Source: Pantoea sp.
GTDB taxonomy: Bacteria > Pseudomonadota > Gammaproteobacteria > Enterobacterales > Enterobacteriaceae
Reading direction: 5' to 3'
DNA: 64,000 nt
Assembly (NCBI RefSeq): GCF_028283705.1
Contig: NZ_JAPWKD010000008.1
Span: forward strand, 167,298 to 231,297
In this document: one piece after another, positions 45,832 through 56,863 of the stretch
Position numbering within the stretch: the first letter of the stretch is position 1
How the letters are laid out: every line of letters starts with the position of its first letter
Position numbers and translations under genes: made by a program
Notes under the pieces: model-generated
The model's input: the letters and a program-made list of their open reading frames with translations, nothing else
Told to the model about the DNA's origin: nothing
The model's database searches: none

Positions 45832-46831
45832 TGGGCTGTTCCTCATTCAGCGAATTCAAAATCGGGTTAATCAGGTGCTCGACACGCAGCGCATACTGGC
45901 CATTTAACGTGCCGTACTGGCTGGTCAGCACCGGTACGCCATCTACGTGTGCGATGATGCGATCCGGCTTCTCAATGGGCAGGACGTCACCAGGTTTCAG
46001 TTGCAAAATACGTGACAGACGCAGCGATACATCGGCGAAGTGGGCAATCAGCTCCAGCTCCGAGTGCTGCACCTGTTTCACCAGATTGTCACGCCAGTGG
46101 TTATCTTCCTGACGGGAGTTTTCCAGCGGGGGATTGACCAGCAGTTCGCGCAGCGGCTCAATCATTGAAAACGGAATACAGATGTTGAATTCACCCACCA
46201 GGTTTCCAATTTCTACCTGGAACGGGGTATTCACCACGATGTCGTTCGGTGAAGTGGTGATATTGGTGAACTTCACCTGCATCTCGGAACGGACATATTC
46301 CACATCCAGCGGATAAATCGCTTTCCATGCATCGCTGTAACCTTCCAGCGCCAGCTTCAGCATGCGGCGGATTACGCGCTGCTCGGTATGGGTAAATTCG
46401 CGGCCTTCCACTTTGGTCGGAAAGCGGCCATCACCACCGAACAGGTTATCCACGGCGATAAACACCAGACTCGGCGAGAACACCACCAGCGCGGTACCGC
46501 GCAGCGGTTTCAGGTGGATCAGGTTCAGGTTGGTCGGCACCGGCAGGTTGCGGGCAAACTCATGGTACGGCTGAATCTTGATCGCCCCAACGCTGATATC
46601 CGGGCTGCGACGCAGCAGGTTAAACAGCGCCATACGAAAGTGACGGGCAAAACGCTCATTGATGATCTCCAGTGCCTGCAAACGCTCGCGTACCACGCGG
46701 CGCTGGGTATTGGGATCATAGGGACGAATATCACCATCGCCCCCGGTGGAACTCTTCTCTACTTCCGCGCTGTCACTGTCGCCATTGAGCAGCGCGTCAA
46801 TCTCAGCCTGGGAGAGAATGCTATCGCCCAT
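45824..46831 (-). CDS. fliM: Flagellar motor switch protein FliM
   Basis: 335 residues. The N-terminal CheY-P-binding peptide ILSQAEIDALLNGD, the middle GGxxG-type CheC-like domain (VDNLFGGDGRFPTKVEGREFTHTEQR) and the C-terminal SpoA domain (LQLKPGDVLPIEKPD) are visible. It receives the CheY-P signal and sets rotation direction. It is 4 bp from fliL. Confidence 0.97.
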   Translation of the reverse strand: MGDSILSQAEIDALLNGDSDSAEVEKSSTGGDGDIRPYDPNTQRRVVRERLQALEIINERFARHFRMALFNLLRRSPDISVGAIKIQPYHEFARNLPVPTNLNLIHLKPLRGTALVVFSPSLVFIAVDNLFGGDGRFPTKVEGREFTHTEQRVIRRMLKLALEGYSDAWKAIYPLDVEYVRSEMQVKFTNITTSPNDIVVNTPFQVEIGNLVGEFNICIPFSMIEPLRELLVNPPLENSRQEDNHWRDNLVKQVQHSELELIAHFADVSLRLSRILQLKPGDVLPIEKPDRIIAHVDGVPVLTSQYGTLNGQYALRVEHLINPILNSLNEEQPNE

Positions 46832-46835
46832 TAAA

Positions 46836-47321
46836 TCACCTCAAAATGAAGGCGGTAAACAGCACGTCACTGACCACCTGCGGAGGTTGACCCTTTACCA
46901 GCGGCGGTGACAGCACCTGTTTGATTTGATCAACCAGGGCCTGTTTGCCTTGCTCCGATGCCAGTGAACTTGCGCTCTGGCGGGAAAGCAGCAACAGCAG
47001 GCGGCTGCGCACTTCCGGCAGGTAGTCATTCAGCCGACGACGGGTATCCTCATCGGGCAGACGCAGCGTAAAGCCCACGTACAGCACACGGTCAGGATCG
47101 TTGTCAGGATTGACCAGGTTAACCGTAAAAGTATCCATTGCAAAAAATACGGGGGCGGGTGGCGGCTCAACTTTCGCCACTTCCGGCTTAGCGCCCTCGT
47201 GTTTATTCATCATTCGCCAGACTGCATAGCCTGCCACGCTGCAAGCGGCCAGCGTCACAATCAGTAACACCGGAATTAATATTGAACGTTTGCGGCCTTT
47301 AGCTTTCGCGTTATCAGACAT
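46836..47321 (-). CDS. fliL: Flagellar basal-body protein FliL
   Basis: 161 residues: a basic cytoplasmic start, one membrane helix ([26 protein letters not shown]) and a periplasmic domain with [22 protein letters not shown]. FliL surrounds stator units and supports torque and swarming. First gene of fliLMNOPQR; the 129-bp gap after fliK probably carries a flagellar class 2 promoter. Confidence 0.95.
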   Translation of the reverse strand: MSDNAKAKGRKRSILIPVLLIVTLAACSVAGYAVWRMMNKHEGAKPEVAKVEPPPAPVFFAMDTFTVNLVNPDNDPDRVLYVGFTLRLPDEDTRRRLNDYLPEVRSRLLLLLSRQSASSLASEQGKQALVDQIKQVLSPPLVKGQPPQVVSDVLFTAFILR

Positions 47322-47450
47322 GTTTGCAGTTACTTCCTGTGAATTATGGGCAAGCCTTTCGGCTCGCCTGGACAGATTATCCCGCGTCTTAAGTCAAACA
47401 ATGGGAAGAAAAGACGCGGGTTTTACGCTTACCTTCAGCGTTAGCCGCTG

Positions 47451-48731
47451 TCAGGCAAAGATATCGACAGCGCCGTTGCCGGTCGCGCGCGCCTGGAGGG
47501 CTGCCGGGACGGCAATAGGCGTTATCTCGTTTTCACTGTCCTGGGAGAGGGTAAAGCTACCGTACTGTCCATCACGGCGACCTTCCTGCTGGCCCTGATA
47601 ATTCTGGCCCTGTGCGGAGGCGTCGCTGCTGACATTACTCTGTCCCAGGTTGATGCCACTCTCCGCCAGCGCCGTTTTCAGCTGTGGGAGAGCCGCTTCC
47701 AGCGCGGCCCTCACATGGCTGTGGCTGGAAACCATATTTAACTGTGCCTGATCCTTATCGAGGGTCAGGCTGATCTGAATTGCACCCAGGTCCTCCGGGT
47801 GCAGACGCAATTCGGCGTTTTGCTGCCCATTGCGGCTGAACATCACAATCTGCTGACTCAGCGCCTGCTGCCACTCTGCGCTGCCGAGTTGCGCGTTGAG
47901 CATCGGGGTCGATGGCGTAGCGCTGGTCGACGCGGTGCTGCTGGTCAGGGTACTGGTACTGCTTAATGGCGCGCTGGTGATCGGGGTGGTCGCGTCGCTG
48001 CTGTTGCTCAGGTCACGCTTATCATCCGTCTTAGCCAACGTGCTCAGCACCTGCTGGAAACTTTCATCCAGCGTCAGGGCTGTGCTGTTCGTGCTACTGC
48101 TACTGGCCGTGCTGCTGGTGGCCGCTGTGGCGCTGGTCTGCGTGGTTAACGCATCCGCGACATCACTGGTTTTCTTCGCTGTCACCGTTGTGGTGGCCGC
48201 CGTTGTCTCGGGCTGTTCATCCTTCATGGCGCTGGCCAGCGAATTGAGTAACGAGCTATTCAGGCTGGCGTTTTTATCGCTGGTGCTGTCACTCAGCGCG
48301 CTGGTTGCTGCTGTCTGCGTGGTCCGGTTTTCTACCGCAGCTGGCAACATGGCGAACAGGGCCTGAACATTCTGTAAGTCGCTGGCGCTTAACGAACTTG
48401 CCTCACTCTTATCCTTATCATCGGCTGATTTCAGCGTGGCTTTAATATTTTCCGGTTGTAAAAGTGCGTTCAGGGTCTCTGGTTTGTCCAGTGCCTCCAT
48501 CAGCGTACTCAGAGAGACACCTTTGCTGGATTTTTCATCGCTTTCTGTTGATGAATCAGCCGATTGCGTGCTGGTGCCTTGTTGTTGCGCCAGCGTGAGC
48601 AGCTTATTTCCCAGCGCGGTGACGAAGTCCTGCGGCAGGTTTTCCACCCCCTGCAGAATGTCCGTCGAAACTGAAGTGTCCGCATCACCCGCAGTCAGGG
48701 TTTGCGTCACCACTGTTGGCAGCGTAATCAT
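47451..48731 (-). CDS. fliK: Flagellar hook-length control protein FliK
   Basis: 426 residues, unusually rich in Ser, Thr and Ala, as FliK rulers are. The conserved C-terminal domain is seen in [70 protein letters not shown] (split here across about residues 275-345). It measures hook length and switches export specificity through FlhB. It overlaps fliJ by 4 bases. Confidence 0.94.
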   Translation of the reverse strand: MITLPTVVTQTLTAGDADTSVSTDILQGVENLPQDFVTALGNKLLTLAQQQGTSTQSADSSTESDEKSSKGVSLSTLMEALDKPETLNALLQPENIKATLKSADDKDKSEASSLSASDLQNVQALFAMLPAAVENRTTQTAATSALSDSTSDKNASLNSSLLNSLASAMKDEQPETTAATTTVTAKKTSDVADALTTQTSATAATSSTASSSSTNSTALTLDESFQQVLSTLAKTDDKRDLSNSSDATTPITSAPLSSTSTLTSSTASTSATPSTPMLNAQLGSAEWQQALSQQIVMFSRNGQQNAELRLHPEDLGAIQISLTLDKDQAQLNMVSSHSHVRAALEAALPQLKTALAESGINLGQSNVSSDASAQGQNYQGQQEGRRDGQYGSFTLSQDSENEITPIAVPAALQARATGNGAVDIFA

Positions 48732-49171
48732 TCGCCTTTCCTCAATGCAGCCCGTTGGGCGTATTCATCCATCCGTTTCTGGTCGAGACGGTTTTCCTGT
48801 CGTAAAGCGTTTTCGGCAGCGCGGGTGATTAGCGTTTGGTAGGCATTGAGCCGCTTTTGCTTTTCGCGCCAGTTGTTGAGAGCCTGATCGAGACGCTTTT
48901 CCCATTGCTGCAGTTGTTGGCGATGCTGTTCAATGGCTTTTTCCAGCGTCTGAATAAATTGGTGGTAGTTGGTCCAGCGGGTGCTGGCGATGCCACCTGA
49001 CATGTCCTGATTTAACTTGTTGCGATATTCATCCTGGTAATCGAGCAGCATATGCAGCTGCTCGTCCGCCTGTTGCTGACCGCGGCGCATATCACCGAGA
49101 TGAATAACCGCTTTTTCCAGGTCCTGTTCCGCCAGATCGCGCAATGTATCAATAGCATTGGCCGTTTTCAT
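48728..49171 (-). CDS. fliJ: Flagellar export chaperone FliJ
   Basis: 147 residues forming a long antiparallel coiled coil: [27 protein letters not shown] and [45 protein letters not shown]. FliJ is the central stalk of the FliI ATPase ring and links it to FlhA. Ends with the expected basic/acidic mix. Confidence 0.95.
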   Translation of the reverse strand: MKTANAIDTLRDLAEQDLEKAVIHLGDMRRGQQQADEQLHMLLDYQDEYRNKLNQDMSGGIASTRWTNYHQFIQTLEKAIEQHRQQLQQWEKRLDQALNNWREKQKRLNAYQTLITRAAENALRQENRLDQKRMDEYAQRAALRKGE

Positions 49172-49192
49172 TGCATTCCCCTTAACACCGGG

Positions 49193-50554
49193 TTAACCGA
49201 ACATCGCCTGTAAATGCAGGCAGGCATCGTCGTAGTCGCTGCGTTCGAAAATCCCCTGTTGCAGGAAAGCCTCCATTTGTGGATAGAGCTTGATGGCCCG
49301 ATCCAGCATGGGATCGCTCCCTGCGGCATATGCCCCCACACTCACCAGGTCACGGTTACGCTGGAAGCTGGAGAGCAGTTGCTTAAACTGACGCACGCGC
49401 GCGTAGTGGTTTTCATCGATCAGCGCCGTCATGGCACGACTGATCGAGGCTTCAATATCAATCGCCGGATAGTGTCCGGCTTCTGCCAGACGGCGCGATA
49501 ACACGATATGGCCGTCAAGGATGGCACGCGCCGAATCGGCAATCGGATCCTGCTGATCGTCGCCTTCGGTCAGTACGGTATAGAAGGCGGTGATGGAACC
49601 GCCGCCGTGGGTGCCGTTCCCGGCACGTTCCACCAGCGCAGGCAGTTTCGCGAACACCGAAGGCGGATAACCTTTGGTTGCCGGCGGCTCGCCGATAGCC
49701 AGCGCGATTTCACGCTGAGCCATGGCGTAGCGGGTGAGAGAGTCCATAATCAGCAACACGTGCTGACCCCGATCGCGGAAATCTTCGGCGATACGCGTGG
49801 CATAGGCGGCACCCTGCATACGTAGCAGCGGTGAGACATCCGCCGGTGCGGCAATCACCACTGAACGGGCACGGCCTTCTGCACCGAGAATGTTTTCAAT
49901 AAACTCTTTAACTTCGCGACCACGTTCACCAATCAGCCCCACCACAATCACATCGGCTTTGGTGTAACGTGCCATCATGCCGAGCAACACGCTTTTGCCG
50001 ACACCGGAACCGGCGAACAGGCCCATACGCTGGCCGCGACCGACGGTGAGCAGGGCGTTAATGGCGCGCACACCGGTATCCAGCACATCTTCGATTGGGG
50101 TACGTTGCAACGGGTTGAAAGGCGCGGTGATCAGCGGGGCGCGATAGCCGGTTTCCGGTGAAGGCAGGCCATCCAGCGGTTTGCCGCTGCCATCGAGCAC
50201 GCGGCCCAGCAGTTGCGGACCGAGCAGCAGCTGTTTACCGCTGTGGGCGTTATCGCCGGTGACGCGGGCATAAACGCGGGCACCGGGCAAAATGCCGTCC
50301 ACTTCTTCCAGCGGCATCAGAAACAGTTTCTGGCCGTTAAAACCGACCACTTCGCTTTCCACTTCGGTAATATTCGCGCCATCGTGGCGTTCAATCACAC
50401 AGGTGGCTCCGAGCGGCAGTTGCAGGCCAGTGGCTTCCAGCACCAGGCCGGTGGCACGAATCAATCGACCATAACGGCGCACGGTCTGGACCTGAGAAAT
50501 ACGATCTTCGAAGGCGTCCAGCGCCCCGAGCCAGCGATTGAGGCGCGTAGTCAT
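49193..50554 (-). CDS. fliI: Flagellum-specific export ATPase FliI
   Basis: 453 residues from ATG 50554 ([16 protein letters not shown]), as in E. coli; the ORF extends to 50584 without support. F1-type Walker [16 protein letters not shown], Walker B region [47 protein letters not shown] (read in pieces) and the Y-rich C-terminal domain are intact. It hydrolyses ATP to help unload export substrates. The start overlaps the fliH end. Confidence 0.97.
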   Translation of the reverse strand: MTTRLNRWLGALDAFEDRISQVQTVRRYGRLIRATGLVLEATGLQLPLGATCVIERHDGANITEVESEVVGFNGQKLFLMPLEEVDGILPGARVYARVTGDNAHSGKQLLLGPQLLGRVLDGSGKPLDGLPSPETGYRAPLITAPFNPLQRTPIEDVLDTGVRAINALLTVGRGQRMGLFAGSGVGKSVLLGMMARYTKADVIVVGLIGERGREVKEFIENILGAEGRARSVVIAAPADVSPLLRMQGAAYATRIAEDFRDRGQHVLLIMDSLTRYAMAQREIALAIGEPPATKGYPPSVFAKLPALVERAGNGTHGGGSITAFYTVLTEGDDQQDPIADSARAILDGHIVLSRRLAEAGHYPAIDIEASISRAMTALIDENHYARVRQFKQLLSSFQRNRDLVSVGAYAAGSDPMLDRAIKLYPQMEAFLQQGIFERSDYDDACLHLQAMFG

Positions 50555-51255
50555 CAGAACTCTCCCGGTGCCGCCAGGCGGCACAATTCCTGCCAGCGCG
50601 TTGCCACGCTGGCATCGAGATCGCCATCCTCTGCACTGAGCTTACAGCCGCCGGGGTGCAGGGTACTGTCAGCCAGCAGACGCCAGCCGTGCAGATCCAG
50701 TGTCGGGCCGAGTGTCTGCTCGATACGTTGTAAATCGTCAGGATGGACGCGCAGTTGCGGTTTGCCACTGAACATCGGTTCCTGCTGGATCAGCTGCTGG
50801 ATCTGGCGCAGCAGGGCGCTGCCATCGACCGTGGTCGCCTGGCCAATCACCGTACGGGCGGCTTCCAGTGCCAGCTGCATCAGTCGCGCGGCTATCACGC
50901 TATCGAGGGATTCCAGTGTGTGCTGGAATTCCGTCACCAGTTGCTGCATACGCGCCTGCAAAGGAGCCTGCTGCTGCTGGGCATCGGCTAATCCCTGCTG
51001 AAAACCGGCGTCATAACCATGCTGCTGTGATTCGGCATGGCCTTTCTGGTAACCCTCACTGTAGCCCTGGGTTTGAGCTTCTTTGCGCATCTGCTGTTGC
51101 AGACGTTCCAGCTGTTGCTGCTGCTCATCTTCGGGACTCAGCTCTTCGTCGCTGATAGATTCCAGCGGCAACGGTTCCGGTTCCACATCAAACGAACGCC
51201 CTAAATCATCAGGCTGCCAGGGCTGCCACGGACGGGCGGAAAAGGCATCAGACAT
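50554..51255 (-). CDS. fliH: Flagellar assembly protein FliH
   Basis: 233 residues from ATG 51255 ([19 protein letters not shown]). Tryptophans near the N-terminus, which bind FlhA and FliN, glycine repeats of the GxxxG type ([25 protein letters not shown]) and the C-terminal FliI-binding domain ([38 protein letters not shown]). It is the peripheral stalk/regulator of FliI. Confidence 0.95.
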   Translation of the reverse strand: MSDAFSARPWQPWQPDDLGRSFDVEPEPLPLESISDEELSPEDEQQQQLERLQQQMRKEAQTQGYSEGYQKGHAESQQHGYDAGFQQGLADAQQQQAPLQARMQQLVTEFQHTLESLDSVIAARLMQLALEAARTVIGQATTVDGSALLRQIQQLIQQEPMFSGKPQLRVHPDDLQRIEQTLGPTLDLHGWRLLADSTLHPGGCKLSAEDGDLDASVATRWQELCRLAAPGEF

Positions 51256-52240
51256 AGGTTTCCTCGCCACCACCAATTACCATTTCGCCTGCTTCTGCCA
51301 GACGGCGTACCACCAGCAGGATGGCTTTCTGTTCGTTTTCCACCGCCGACATACGCACCGGGCCACGGTTGGCGAGGTCGTCGCGCAGGATGTCGGCCGC
51401 ACGGGCGGACATGTTTTTGAGGAACTTCTCGCGCAGCGGCTGCTCGGCGCCTTTCAGGGCGATCAGCAACTGCTCGGATTCCACTTCCTGCAACAGACGC
51501 TGGATGCTGCGGTCGTCCACTTCCACCAGGTTTTCGAACAGGAACATCTCGTCGATGATCTTCTGTGCCAGCTCGCCATCGAAGTCGCGAACCGCTTCGA
51601 TAACCGCTTCTTCCTGCTGGGTTTTCATCAGGTTGATAATTTCTGCTGCGGTTCTTACGCCGCCCATCTTCGCGCGCTTGAGGTTGGTACCATCCAGCAG
51701 GCTGTTGAGCACTTCGGTCAGCTCTGCCAACGCCGCTGGCTGTACGCCGCCGAAGGTGGCGATACGCAGCATCACATCGTGACGCAGACGCTCGTCGAAC
51801 AGCGCCAGAATATCCGCCGCCTGGCCACGTTTAAGGTGGACCAGGATGGTGGCGATAATCTGCGGGTGTTCGTCGCGGATAAGGTCCGCAGCTGCCTGCG
51901 GCTCCATAAAGTTGAGGGTTTCCATCCCGCTGGTGGTTTCACGCGTTTCGAGAATGTCCTCCAGCAGGCTGGAGGCGCGTTCTTCGCCCAGCGCTTTGAC
52001 CAGCACCGTGCGCAGGTATTCATTGGAGTTGAGACTCAGCGCGGCAAACTGCTCGGCATTCATCTCAAACTCGCGTAACACCTCGGTCAGCTGCTTGTGC
52101 GAAATCTGTTTCATGCTGGCCATCGCCGCACTCAGATGCTGCACTTCGCGCTGGTTGAGGTGTTTGAACACCTCAGACGCACGATCCTCGCCAATGGTCA
52201 TCATCAGAATGGCGCTTTTTTCAGTACCGGTCAGACTCAT
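51248..52240 (-). CDS. fliG: Flagellar motor switch protein FliG
   Basis: 330 residues. N-terminal FliF-binding domain ([27 protein letters not shown]), the middle EHPQ-type motif ([17 protein letters not shown]) and the C-terminal torque helix with charged residues ([33 protein letters not shown]). It converts stator movement to rotation and overlaps fliF by 4 bases and fliH by 8. Confidence 0.97.
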   Translation of the reverse strand: MSLTGTEKSAILMMTIGEDRASEVFKHLNQREVQHLSAAMASMKQISHKQLTEVLREFEMNAEQFAALSLNSNEYLRTVLVKALGEERASSLLEDILETRETTSGMETLNFMEPQAAADLIRDEHPQIIATILVHLKRGQAADILALFDERLRHDVMLRIATFGGVQPAALAELTEVLNSLLDGTNLKRAKMGGVRTAAEIINLMKTQQEEAVIEAVRDFDGELAQKIIDEMFLFENLVEVDDRSIQRLLQEVESEQLLIALKGAEQPLREKFLKNMSARAADILRDDLANRGPVRMSAVENEQKAILLVVRRLAEAGEMVIGGGEETYV

Positions 52241-53952
52241 AGTTCGTTACTCATCCATTCACGGATCACCAGCGCAACAACGCGTGGATCGTTTTCAGAC
52301 ATATCGCGGATGCGCTGGCTCAACACTTCCGCGCTCATGCGGTTAGTTGATTTACGCTCCTGATCCACTTCATCTTTGCTGAGCTGCACGTTGTAGGCCT
52401 GCTCTTCTTCCTGCGCAGCGGCGCGGGCGGCAGCAGCTTCAACGGCAGCCTGTTCCTGTTCACGTTTACGCAGCAACTGCGGACGGACCAGCTTGCGGTA
52501 GAGGATGAAGGCAACCAGCGCGACCAGCAGCCAGCGACCGGCGGTCATCAGCTGATCAAAGAACGACTGCTGTTGCCAGAAGGGCAGGTCGCCACCGGCA
52601 GGCTCAGTCATGTTGAACGGTGAGTTCACCACGTTGATGCTGTCGCCACGGGTCTGCGAATAGCCCATCGCTTCACGCGTCAGGTCTTCAATCTGCTTAA
52701 TCTGCTGGTCGTTAAGGGCAACAGGTTTGCCTTTGTCGTCAGCGCGATAGTTCACCACCACGGCAACCGACAGACGCTGTACATCACCGACATTCACTTT
52801 GGTGTGACGGATGGTGCGGTCCAGCTCGTAGTTCACCGTGTCGTCACGACGCGAGTTGCTCGGGCCGCTGTTCTGGGCGGTGCTGGTGGTACTGCCATTC
52901 GCCGCGTTGTTCTGCCCATTGGCGTTCTGGCCGTTGGCATTATTGGCTGGCGGGTTGGTGACCGGTGCCGTATTGGCCGGTGCCGGCTGATTAGACAATG
53001 CACCCGGTACGCCACCCGGATAAGGGCTGCCGTTTTGCTGGCTGGTACTGGTCTGGCGTGAGCGGATTGCCGAGTTATCCGGACCACCGTTCGGCTGATA
53101 TTTCTCGTCGGTTTGTTCGCTGCGATCAAAGTTGAGTTGCGCCGTCACCTGCGCATGCACATTGCCCTGGCCAACAATCGGGTTGAGGATAGCTTCGATG
53201 CGTTGTTGATAACGTGCTTCCACTTCGGAAGTGAATTTCAGCTGGGCATCGTTAAGATCGCGACCTTCGCTGTCAGAACGGGTCAGCAGGCGACCGGCCT
53301 GGTCCACCACCGTGACGTTACCCGGCGGCAGACCGGGAACGCTGCTGGAGACGATATGCACGATGGCCTGAATCTGGCCTTCATCGAGCGCGCGTCCTGG
53401 TTGCAGGTTCAGGGTGACTGAGGCAGAAGGGGCTTTCTGTTCACGGACAAACAGCGTCGGTTTTGGCATTGCCAGATGGACGCGAGCACTTTTGACGGGG
53501 CCGAGCGTTTCGATGGTGCGCGCCAGTTCACCTTCCAGAGCGCGTTGATAGTTCACCTGTTCGCTGAACTGACTGATGCCGAATTTCTCTTTATCCATCA
53601 GTTCAAAACCGACCGAACCCCCTTTCGGCAACCCCTGCTCGGCAAGACGCAGGCGCAGTTCATGCACCTTTTCTGCAGGCACCATCAGCGCACCGCCAGT
53701 CTCTGAGAACTGGTAAGGGATGTTCATCTGGGTCAGCTGGGTAACAATCGCGCCGCCGTCCTCATCGGAAAGGTTGCTATAAAGGACGCGATAATCCGGG
53801 GTTTTGGCCCACAGTACCAATGCAAAAACCACTGCGATAGCCGCAGCGGCAGCGATAATTAAGGGAATTCGCGGATTGGCGCGCAGGCGGGCGATAAGGT
53901 CACTGAAGCCTTTCTTTGTTGTATCCTGTGTAGCGGCTGCACTCGCATTCAT
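52237..53952 (-). CDS. fliF: Flagellar MS-ring protein FliF
   Basis: 571 residues from ATG 53952 ([18 protein letters not shown]), chosen over the ORF start at 54051 because homologues begin just before the cytoplasmic tail. Two membrane helices ([36 protein letters not shown]), ring-building motifs ([37 protein letters not shown]) and the FliG-binding C-terminus ending EWMSNEL. The central linker contains repeated NANGQ units and is longer than in E. coli (552 aa). Confidence 0.96.
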   Translation of the reverse strand: MNASAAATQDTTKKGFSDLIARLRANPRIPLIIAAAAAIAVVFALVLWAKTPDYRVLYSNLSDEDGGAIVTQLTQMNIPYQFSETGGALMVPAEKVHELRLRLAEQGLPKGGSVGFELMDKEKFGISQFSEQVNYQRALEGELARTIETLGPVKSARVHLAMPKPTLFVREQKAPSASVTLNLQPGRALDEGQIQAIVHIVSSSVPGLPPGNVTVVDQAGRLLTRSDSEGRDLNDAQLKFTSEVEARYQQRIEAILNPIVGQGNVHAQVTAQLNFDRSEQTDEKYQPNGGPDNSAIRSRQTSTSQQNGSPYPGGVPGALSNQPAPANTAPVTNPPANNANGQNANGQNNAANGSTTSTAQNSGPSNSRRDDTVNYELDRTIRHTKVNVGDVQRLSVAVVVNYRADDKGKPVALNDQQIKQIEDLTREAMGYSQTRGDSINVVNSPFNMTEPAGGDLPFWQQQSFFDQLMTAGRWLLVALVAFILYRKLVRPQLLRKREQEQAAVEAAAARAAAQEEEQAYNVQLSKDEVDQERKSTNRMSAEVLSQRIRDMSENDPRVVALVIREWMSNEL

Positions 53953-54183
53953 GACCGATTCCTGCCTGACATAATTGACCGGGTGTGTTGTGGTGACAAA
54001 ACTGACTCCCTGAAACGTCGAAAAATGAAATTCCACTCCAATGCTTTGCATTATTTTCTGAATCGCGAAATTTGATGGCTGAATAAGCCGGGTTTTTTGC
54101 AGTCATTTAGCGCCTTTGTCTTATTGACAGTGTGCTAACTTTTCCATCGTGAAAATTCGGATCAACTTCAACGAGGTAATGGC
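53953..54183. promoter_or_regulatory. fliF-fliE divergent promoter region
   Basis: A 231-bp intergenic region between fliF (left) and fliE (right). In enterobacteria FlhDC activates both promoters from here. I could not fix a confident FlhDC box by eye, so only the region is noted. Confidence 0.45.
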
Positions 54184-54495
54184 ATGTCGATTCAGGCAAT
54201 TGATGGTGTTCTGCAGCAGCTCCAGCTGACATCGGTGCAGGCCAGCGGTCAGCAGAGTGACACCACACAGCAGGTGGATTTTGCAGCCACCATGAAAGCC
54301 GCGCTGGATAAAATCAGCGACACCCAGAACAACGCACGCACCCAGGCGCAGGATTTTGAGATGGGTAAACCAGGCGTCGCACTGAACGACGTGATGGTCG
54401 ATTTGCAGAAATCATCGATTTCAATGCAGATGGGAATTCAGGTCAGAAACAAGCTGGTCTCGGCTTATACCGACATCATGAATATGTCGGTGTAG
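54184..54495 (+). CDS. fliE: Flagellar hook-basal body protein FliE
   Basis: 103 residues; MSIQAIDGVLQQLQLTSVQA, then the family core FEMGKPGVALNDVMVDLQKSSISMQMGIQVRNKLVSAYTDIMNM (in parts), and normal length. It joins the MS ring to the proximal rod and is the first exported rod protein. An ACGAGGTAATGGC leader gives the ribosome site. It is the only fli gene of this cluster on the plus strand. Confidence 0.97.
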   Translation: MSIQAIDGVLQQLQLTSVQASGQQSDTTQQVDFAATMKAALDKISDTQNNARTQAQDFEMGKPGVALNDVMVDLQKSSISMQMGIQVRNKLVSAYTDIMNMSV

Positions 54496-54659
54496 AAACA
54501 GAGTTAATACCCGAAACATACTGTTTTCAGGCTAATAATAAACTTAGCAACTATTGCTAAGTTTTGTTGGGAATAATCTGAGATGATTGTTCTGCCCCTT
54601 CAAGAGCTAAGCCAATTACGAGTGCCGGAGATAAGCGCCGGGTGGGGCATTAATTTCAA

Positions 54660-54685
54660 GACAGGCCACCTGCGGGTGGCCTGTC
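54660..54685. terminator. Strong hairpin between fliE and bluF
   Basis: GACAGGCCACC and GGTGGCCTGTC form an 11-bp perfect stem with a TGCG loop between convergent genes. No T-run follows, so terminator function is likely but not certain. Confidence 0.5.
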
Positions 54686-54704
54686 TGCTATGGCATCATA
54701 AAAC

Positions 54705-55916
54705 CTATTGAATCTCCGGCCAGGCCACGGCAGGAATGCCGTTCAGCTGCGGGCGGGCAAACAGGAAACCCTGGAATTTGCTGATCCCGGCAGCTTCCAG
54801 CCACATCCACTCTTCAGCTTTTTCTACCCCTTCGGCAATCACTGAAATCTCCAGTGAGGAGCAGCACTTAATCATGGCATGCACGATAGCCTGCTTCGGG
54901 CCGCTTTTGTGTACGTCTTTGATGATGCTGCGATCGATTTTGATCTTATCGGGCTGAAATTTTGCCAGCAGCGACAGGCCAGCAAACCCGGCACCAAAGT
55001 CATCCAGCGCCACGCTGATCCCGGCGGCCTTTAATTGTTTAATTGCGGCGGCGAATTCATCGGCACGGGAGATGGCTTCATCCTCGGTCACCTCCACCAC
55101 TATCTGCTCAGGCACCAGGCCACTGGCCCGAATTTCAGCCAGCAAATAATCCACGGCGTTGGGCACCATCACCAGCGACATCGGTAACAGATTAATCGAC
55201 AGCGTCAGTTCCGGAATGCCGAACTGTTTTGCCAGCTTAAAGGCCTGGCTTTTACTTTTGAGATCGACCTCATAGGCTTGCTTGCGGCTGTAGGGAGCAA
55301 AGAACTTTTGTGGCGGTCCGCCATCCGCGCTGCGAATTAGCGCCTCCAGCGCCAGGACTTCGCGTGAGAACGGGTCGATAATCGGTTGAAAAGCAAAGTG
55401 GCACTGCGTGGTGGGATCGGGAATCACGTCGATAAGCACCTTTTCCCCGCTATCAGCGATAAATTCCCAGGTGCTGGCCGGCGGAATTTCAAAATAGTTT
55501 TCTTTTTCTCTGGCTTCGACAAAGGTACGCAAAAAACGTAACGCCCGATCTTCAAAGGTAAGCTGATACTTAGATGTCCCCTTGTTCAGCACTGCCTGCA
55601 ACACCGTGGCTTTATCATGCTCGCGCAGGTCAAACAGCTCCATACCGGAATTGCCAAAACGGCGGGCGGGAGCATAGTCATGCAACAATTCAACCAGGTT
55701 CTCATGACGCGCGTCTTTACAGATCCGCTCATAGATAGACTGCACGGCTTCAGGCGGTCCCTCCAGCAGCTGGAAAAAATGCAGACCATCAAATAACAAA
55801 ATGCCCGTTACATCCGATAATTCATTCTTTTTATTGGCTTTATCAACCATATCTTCCAGAGTTTTTACCGGAACATGGTCGCACAGATGGCTGCGATAAA
55901 GGACGGTTGAGAGCAT
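54705..55916 (-). CDS. bluF: Blue-light BLUF-EAL protein (BluF/YcgF homologue)
   Basis: 403 residues from ATG 55916, the length of E. coli BluF. Residues 1-95 are the BLUF flavin domain (VLYRSH; DVTGILLFDGLHFFQLLEGP; ARRFGNSGMELFDL). The rest is an EAL domain. Unlike E. coli BluF, the catalytic residues look intact: EAL in LALEALIRS, Asn in SINLLP, Glu in VEVTEDE, DDFGAG, the Lys/Asp in KIKIDRS, AEGVE and FQGFLFARP. It may therefore be a light-regulated cyclic di-GMP phosphodiesterase like BlrP1. Confidence 0.93.
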   Translation of the reverse strand: MLSTVLYRSHLCDHVPVKTLEDMVDKANKKNELSDVTGILLFDGLHFFQLLEGPPEAVQSIYERICKDARHENLVELLHDYAPARRFGNSGMELFDLREHDKATVLQAVLNKGTSKYQLTFEDRALRFLRTFVEAREKENYFEIPPASTWEFIADSGEKVLIDVIPDPTTQCHFAFQPIIDPFSREVLALEALIRSADGGPPQKFFAPYSRKQAYEVDLKSKSQAFKLAKQFGIPELTLSINLLPMSLVMVPNAVDYLLAEIRASGLVPEQIVVEVTEDEAISRADEFAAAIKQLKAAGISVALDDFGAGFAGLSLLAKFQPDKIKIDRSIIKDVHKSGPKQAIVHAMIKCCSSLEISVIAEGVEKAEEWMWLEAAGISKFQGFLFARPQLNGIPAVAWPEIQ

Positions 55917-56163
55917 GGCAGGTTCCACAGCATTATTTTTGTGTGACCTACATTAACAGAGCGATGACGGAAAAAGACGATATGACAGATGATTTATCTT
56001 TGCCGTTGCTTTCCTTTCTTTCACCGGCTGGAACGTGCCGATGGGTTTACGTCAAGTCGGATTCTTTCTGCATCAGATTGTTACTCGCTTATCGATAAAA
56101 AAATTAGATTGAAACGACAAATAAAAAGCGTAATGTAACCTTCGTTAACGGGAGGTGAGTACA

Positions 56164-56412
56164 ATGTTGCGTGATTATTTGAAGATTGATGATAGCGATC
56201 GCTTAGTAGAACAGGGTATGCAAAGGCTTAACAATCGCGGTCAGGAAGATATTACTGAATGGCGCATTATCGGTGCGAATGGCGAACATAAAGGGCGGGT
56301 GTCCCTGTTTGATAAAATGTGTATCCAGCGTTCCTGGTGCGTCAGTTATCGCATTACGCAAACCGATGTAAACGGAAGGGTTGTCGTCGATCACTTGACC
56401 GACGTGTTGTAA
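56164..56412 (+). CDS. Hypothetical protein (82 aa)
   Basis: Not recognised. ATG 56164 lies 8 bases after a strong GGGAGG site; a GTG at 56155 would overlap that site. The product (MLRDYLKIDDSDRLVEQGMQRL...RVVVDHLTDVL) looks soluble with two cysteines, and the QRSWCVSYRI segment is beta-like. It is followed by a terminator, so it is a single-gene transcript beside bluF. Confidence 0.6.
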   Translation: MLRDYLKIDDSDRLVEQGMQRLNNRGQEDITEWRIIGANGEHKGRVSLFDKMCIQRSWCVSYRITQTDVNGRVVVDHLTDVL

Positions 56413-56438
56413 TTTTTGCCGTAGTTTTGTCTTATTTG

Positions 56439-56461
56439 ACCCGCCACTGTGCGGGTTTTTT
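56439..56461 (+). terminator. Intrinsic terminator
   Basis: ACCCGC and GCGGGT form a 6-bp stem with a 6-nt loop followed by TTTTT, 27 bp after the stop of the 82-residue gene. Confidence 0.8.
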
Positions 56462-56579
56462 GCCCGATATTGATCTGCAATCAGTTCCGATTATTCCTAA
56501 GGCGTTACCGCTATTTTCTACTAACTTTAATCATTCGCACGTTATTAAAACTGGCAATTTTTAGAAAAAGGAAAATAGC

Positions 56580-56846
56580 ATGAGTGATTCAGAGGCAATC
56601 AAAACCAAAACTGACTACCTGCGTGATGTCACCTCACAGCTAAAAGAGATGCGTCATTACGCGCAAACCAATACTGAAACGCTTTCCAGTCACTGGCTGG
56701 CCTTTGATGCGGGTGAATATAAAGATAAAGAGTATGCCACCCGGTTTGATGGGTTGATCAACAGGCAGGGAAAATTGCTGGATGATATTGATCAGGCGAT
56801 TCAGGATCTGGAAATCGCCATCAATCATAGCGAGCAGGAAAGCTAA
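56580..56846 (+). CDS. Hypothetical helical protein (88 aa)
   Basis: Not recognised. Entirely helical in appearance with charged heptad-like spacing (YLRDVTSQLKEMRHYAQTN; GKLLDDIDQAIQDLEIAINHSEQ), suggesting a small coiled-coil protein. AAAAGGAAAATAGC before the ATG supports translation. It ends 17 bp from the convergent dinI-like gene. Confidence 0.6.
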   Translation: MSDSEAIKTKTDYLRDVTSQLKEMRHYAQTNTETLSSHWLAFDAGEYKDKEYATRFDGLINRQGKLLDDIDQAIQDLEIAINHSEQES

Positions 56847-56863
56847 GCCGATGGAGCTGGTGG

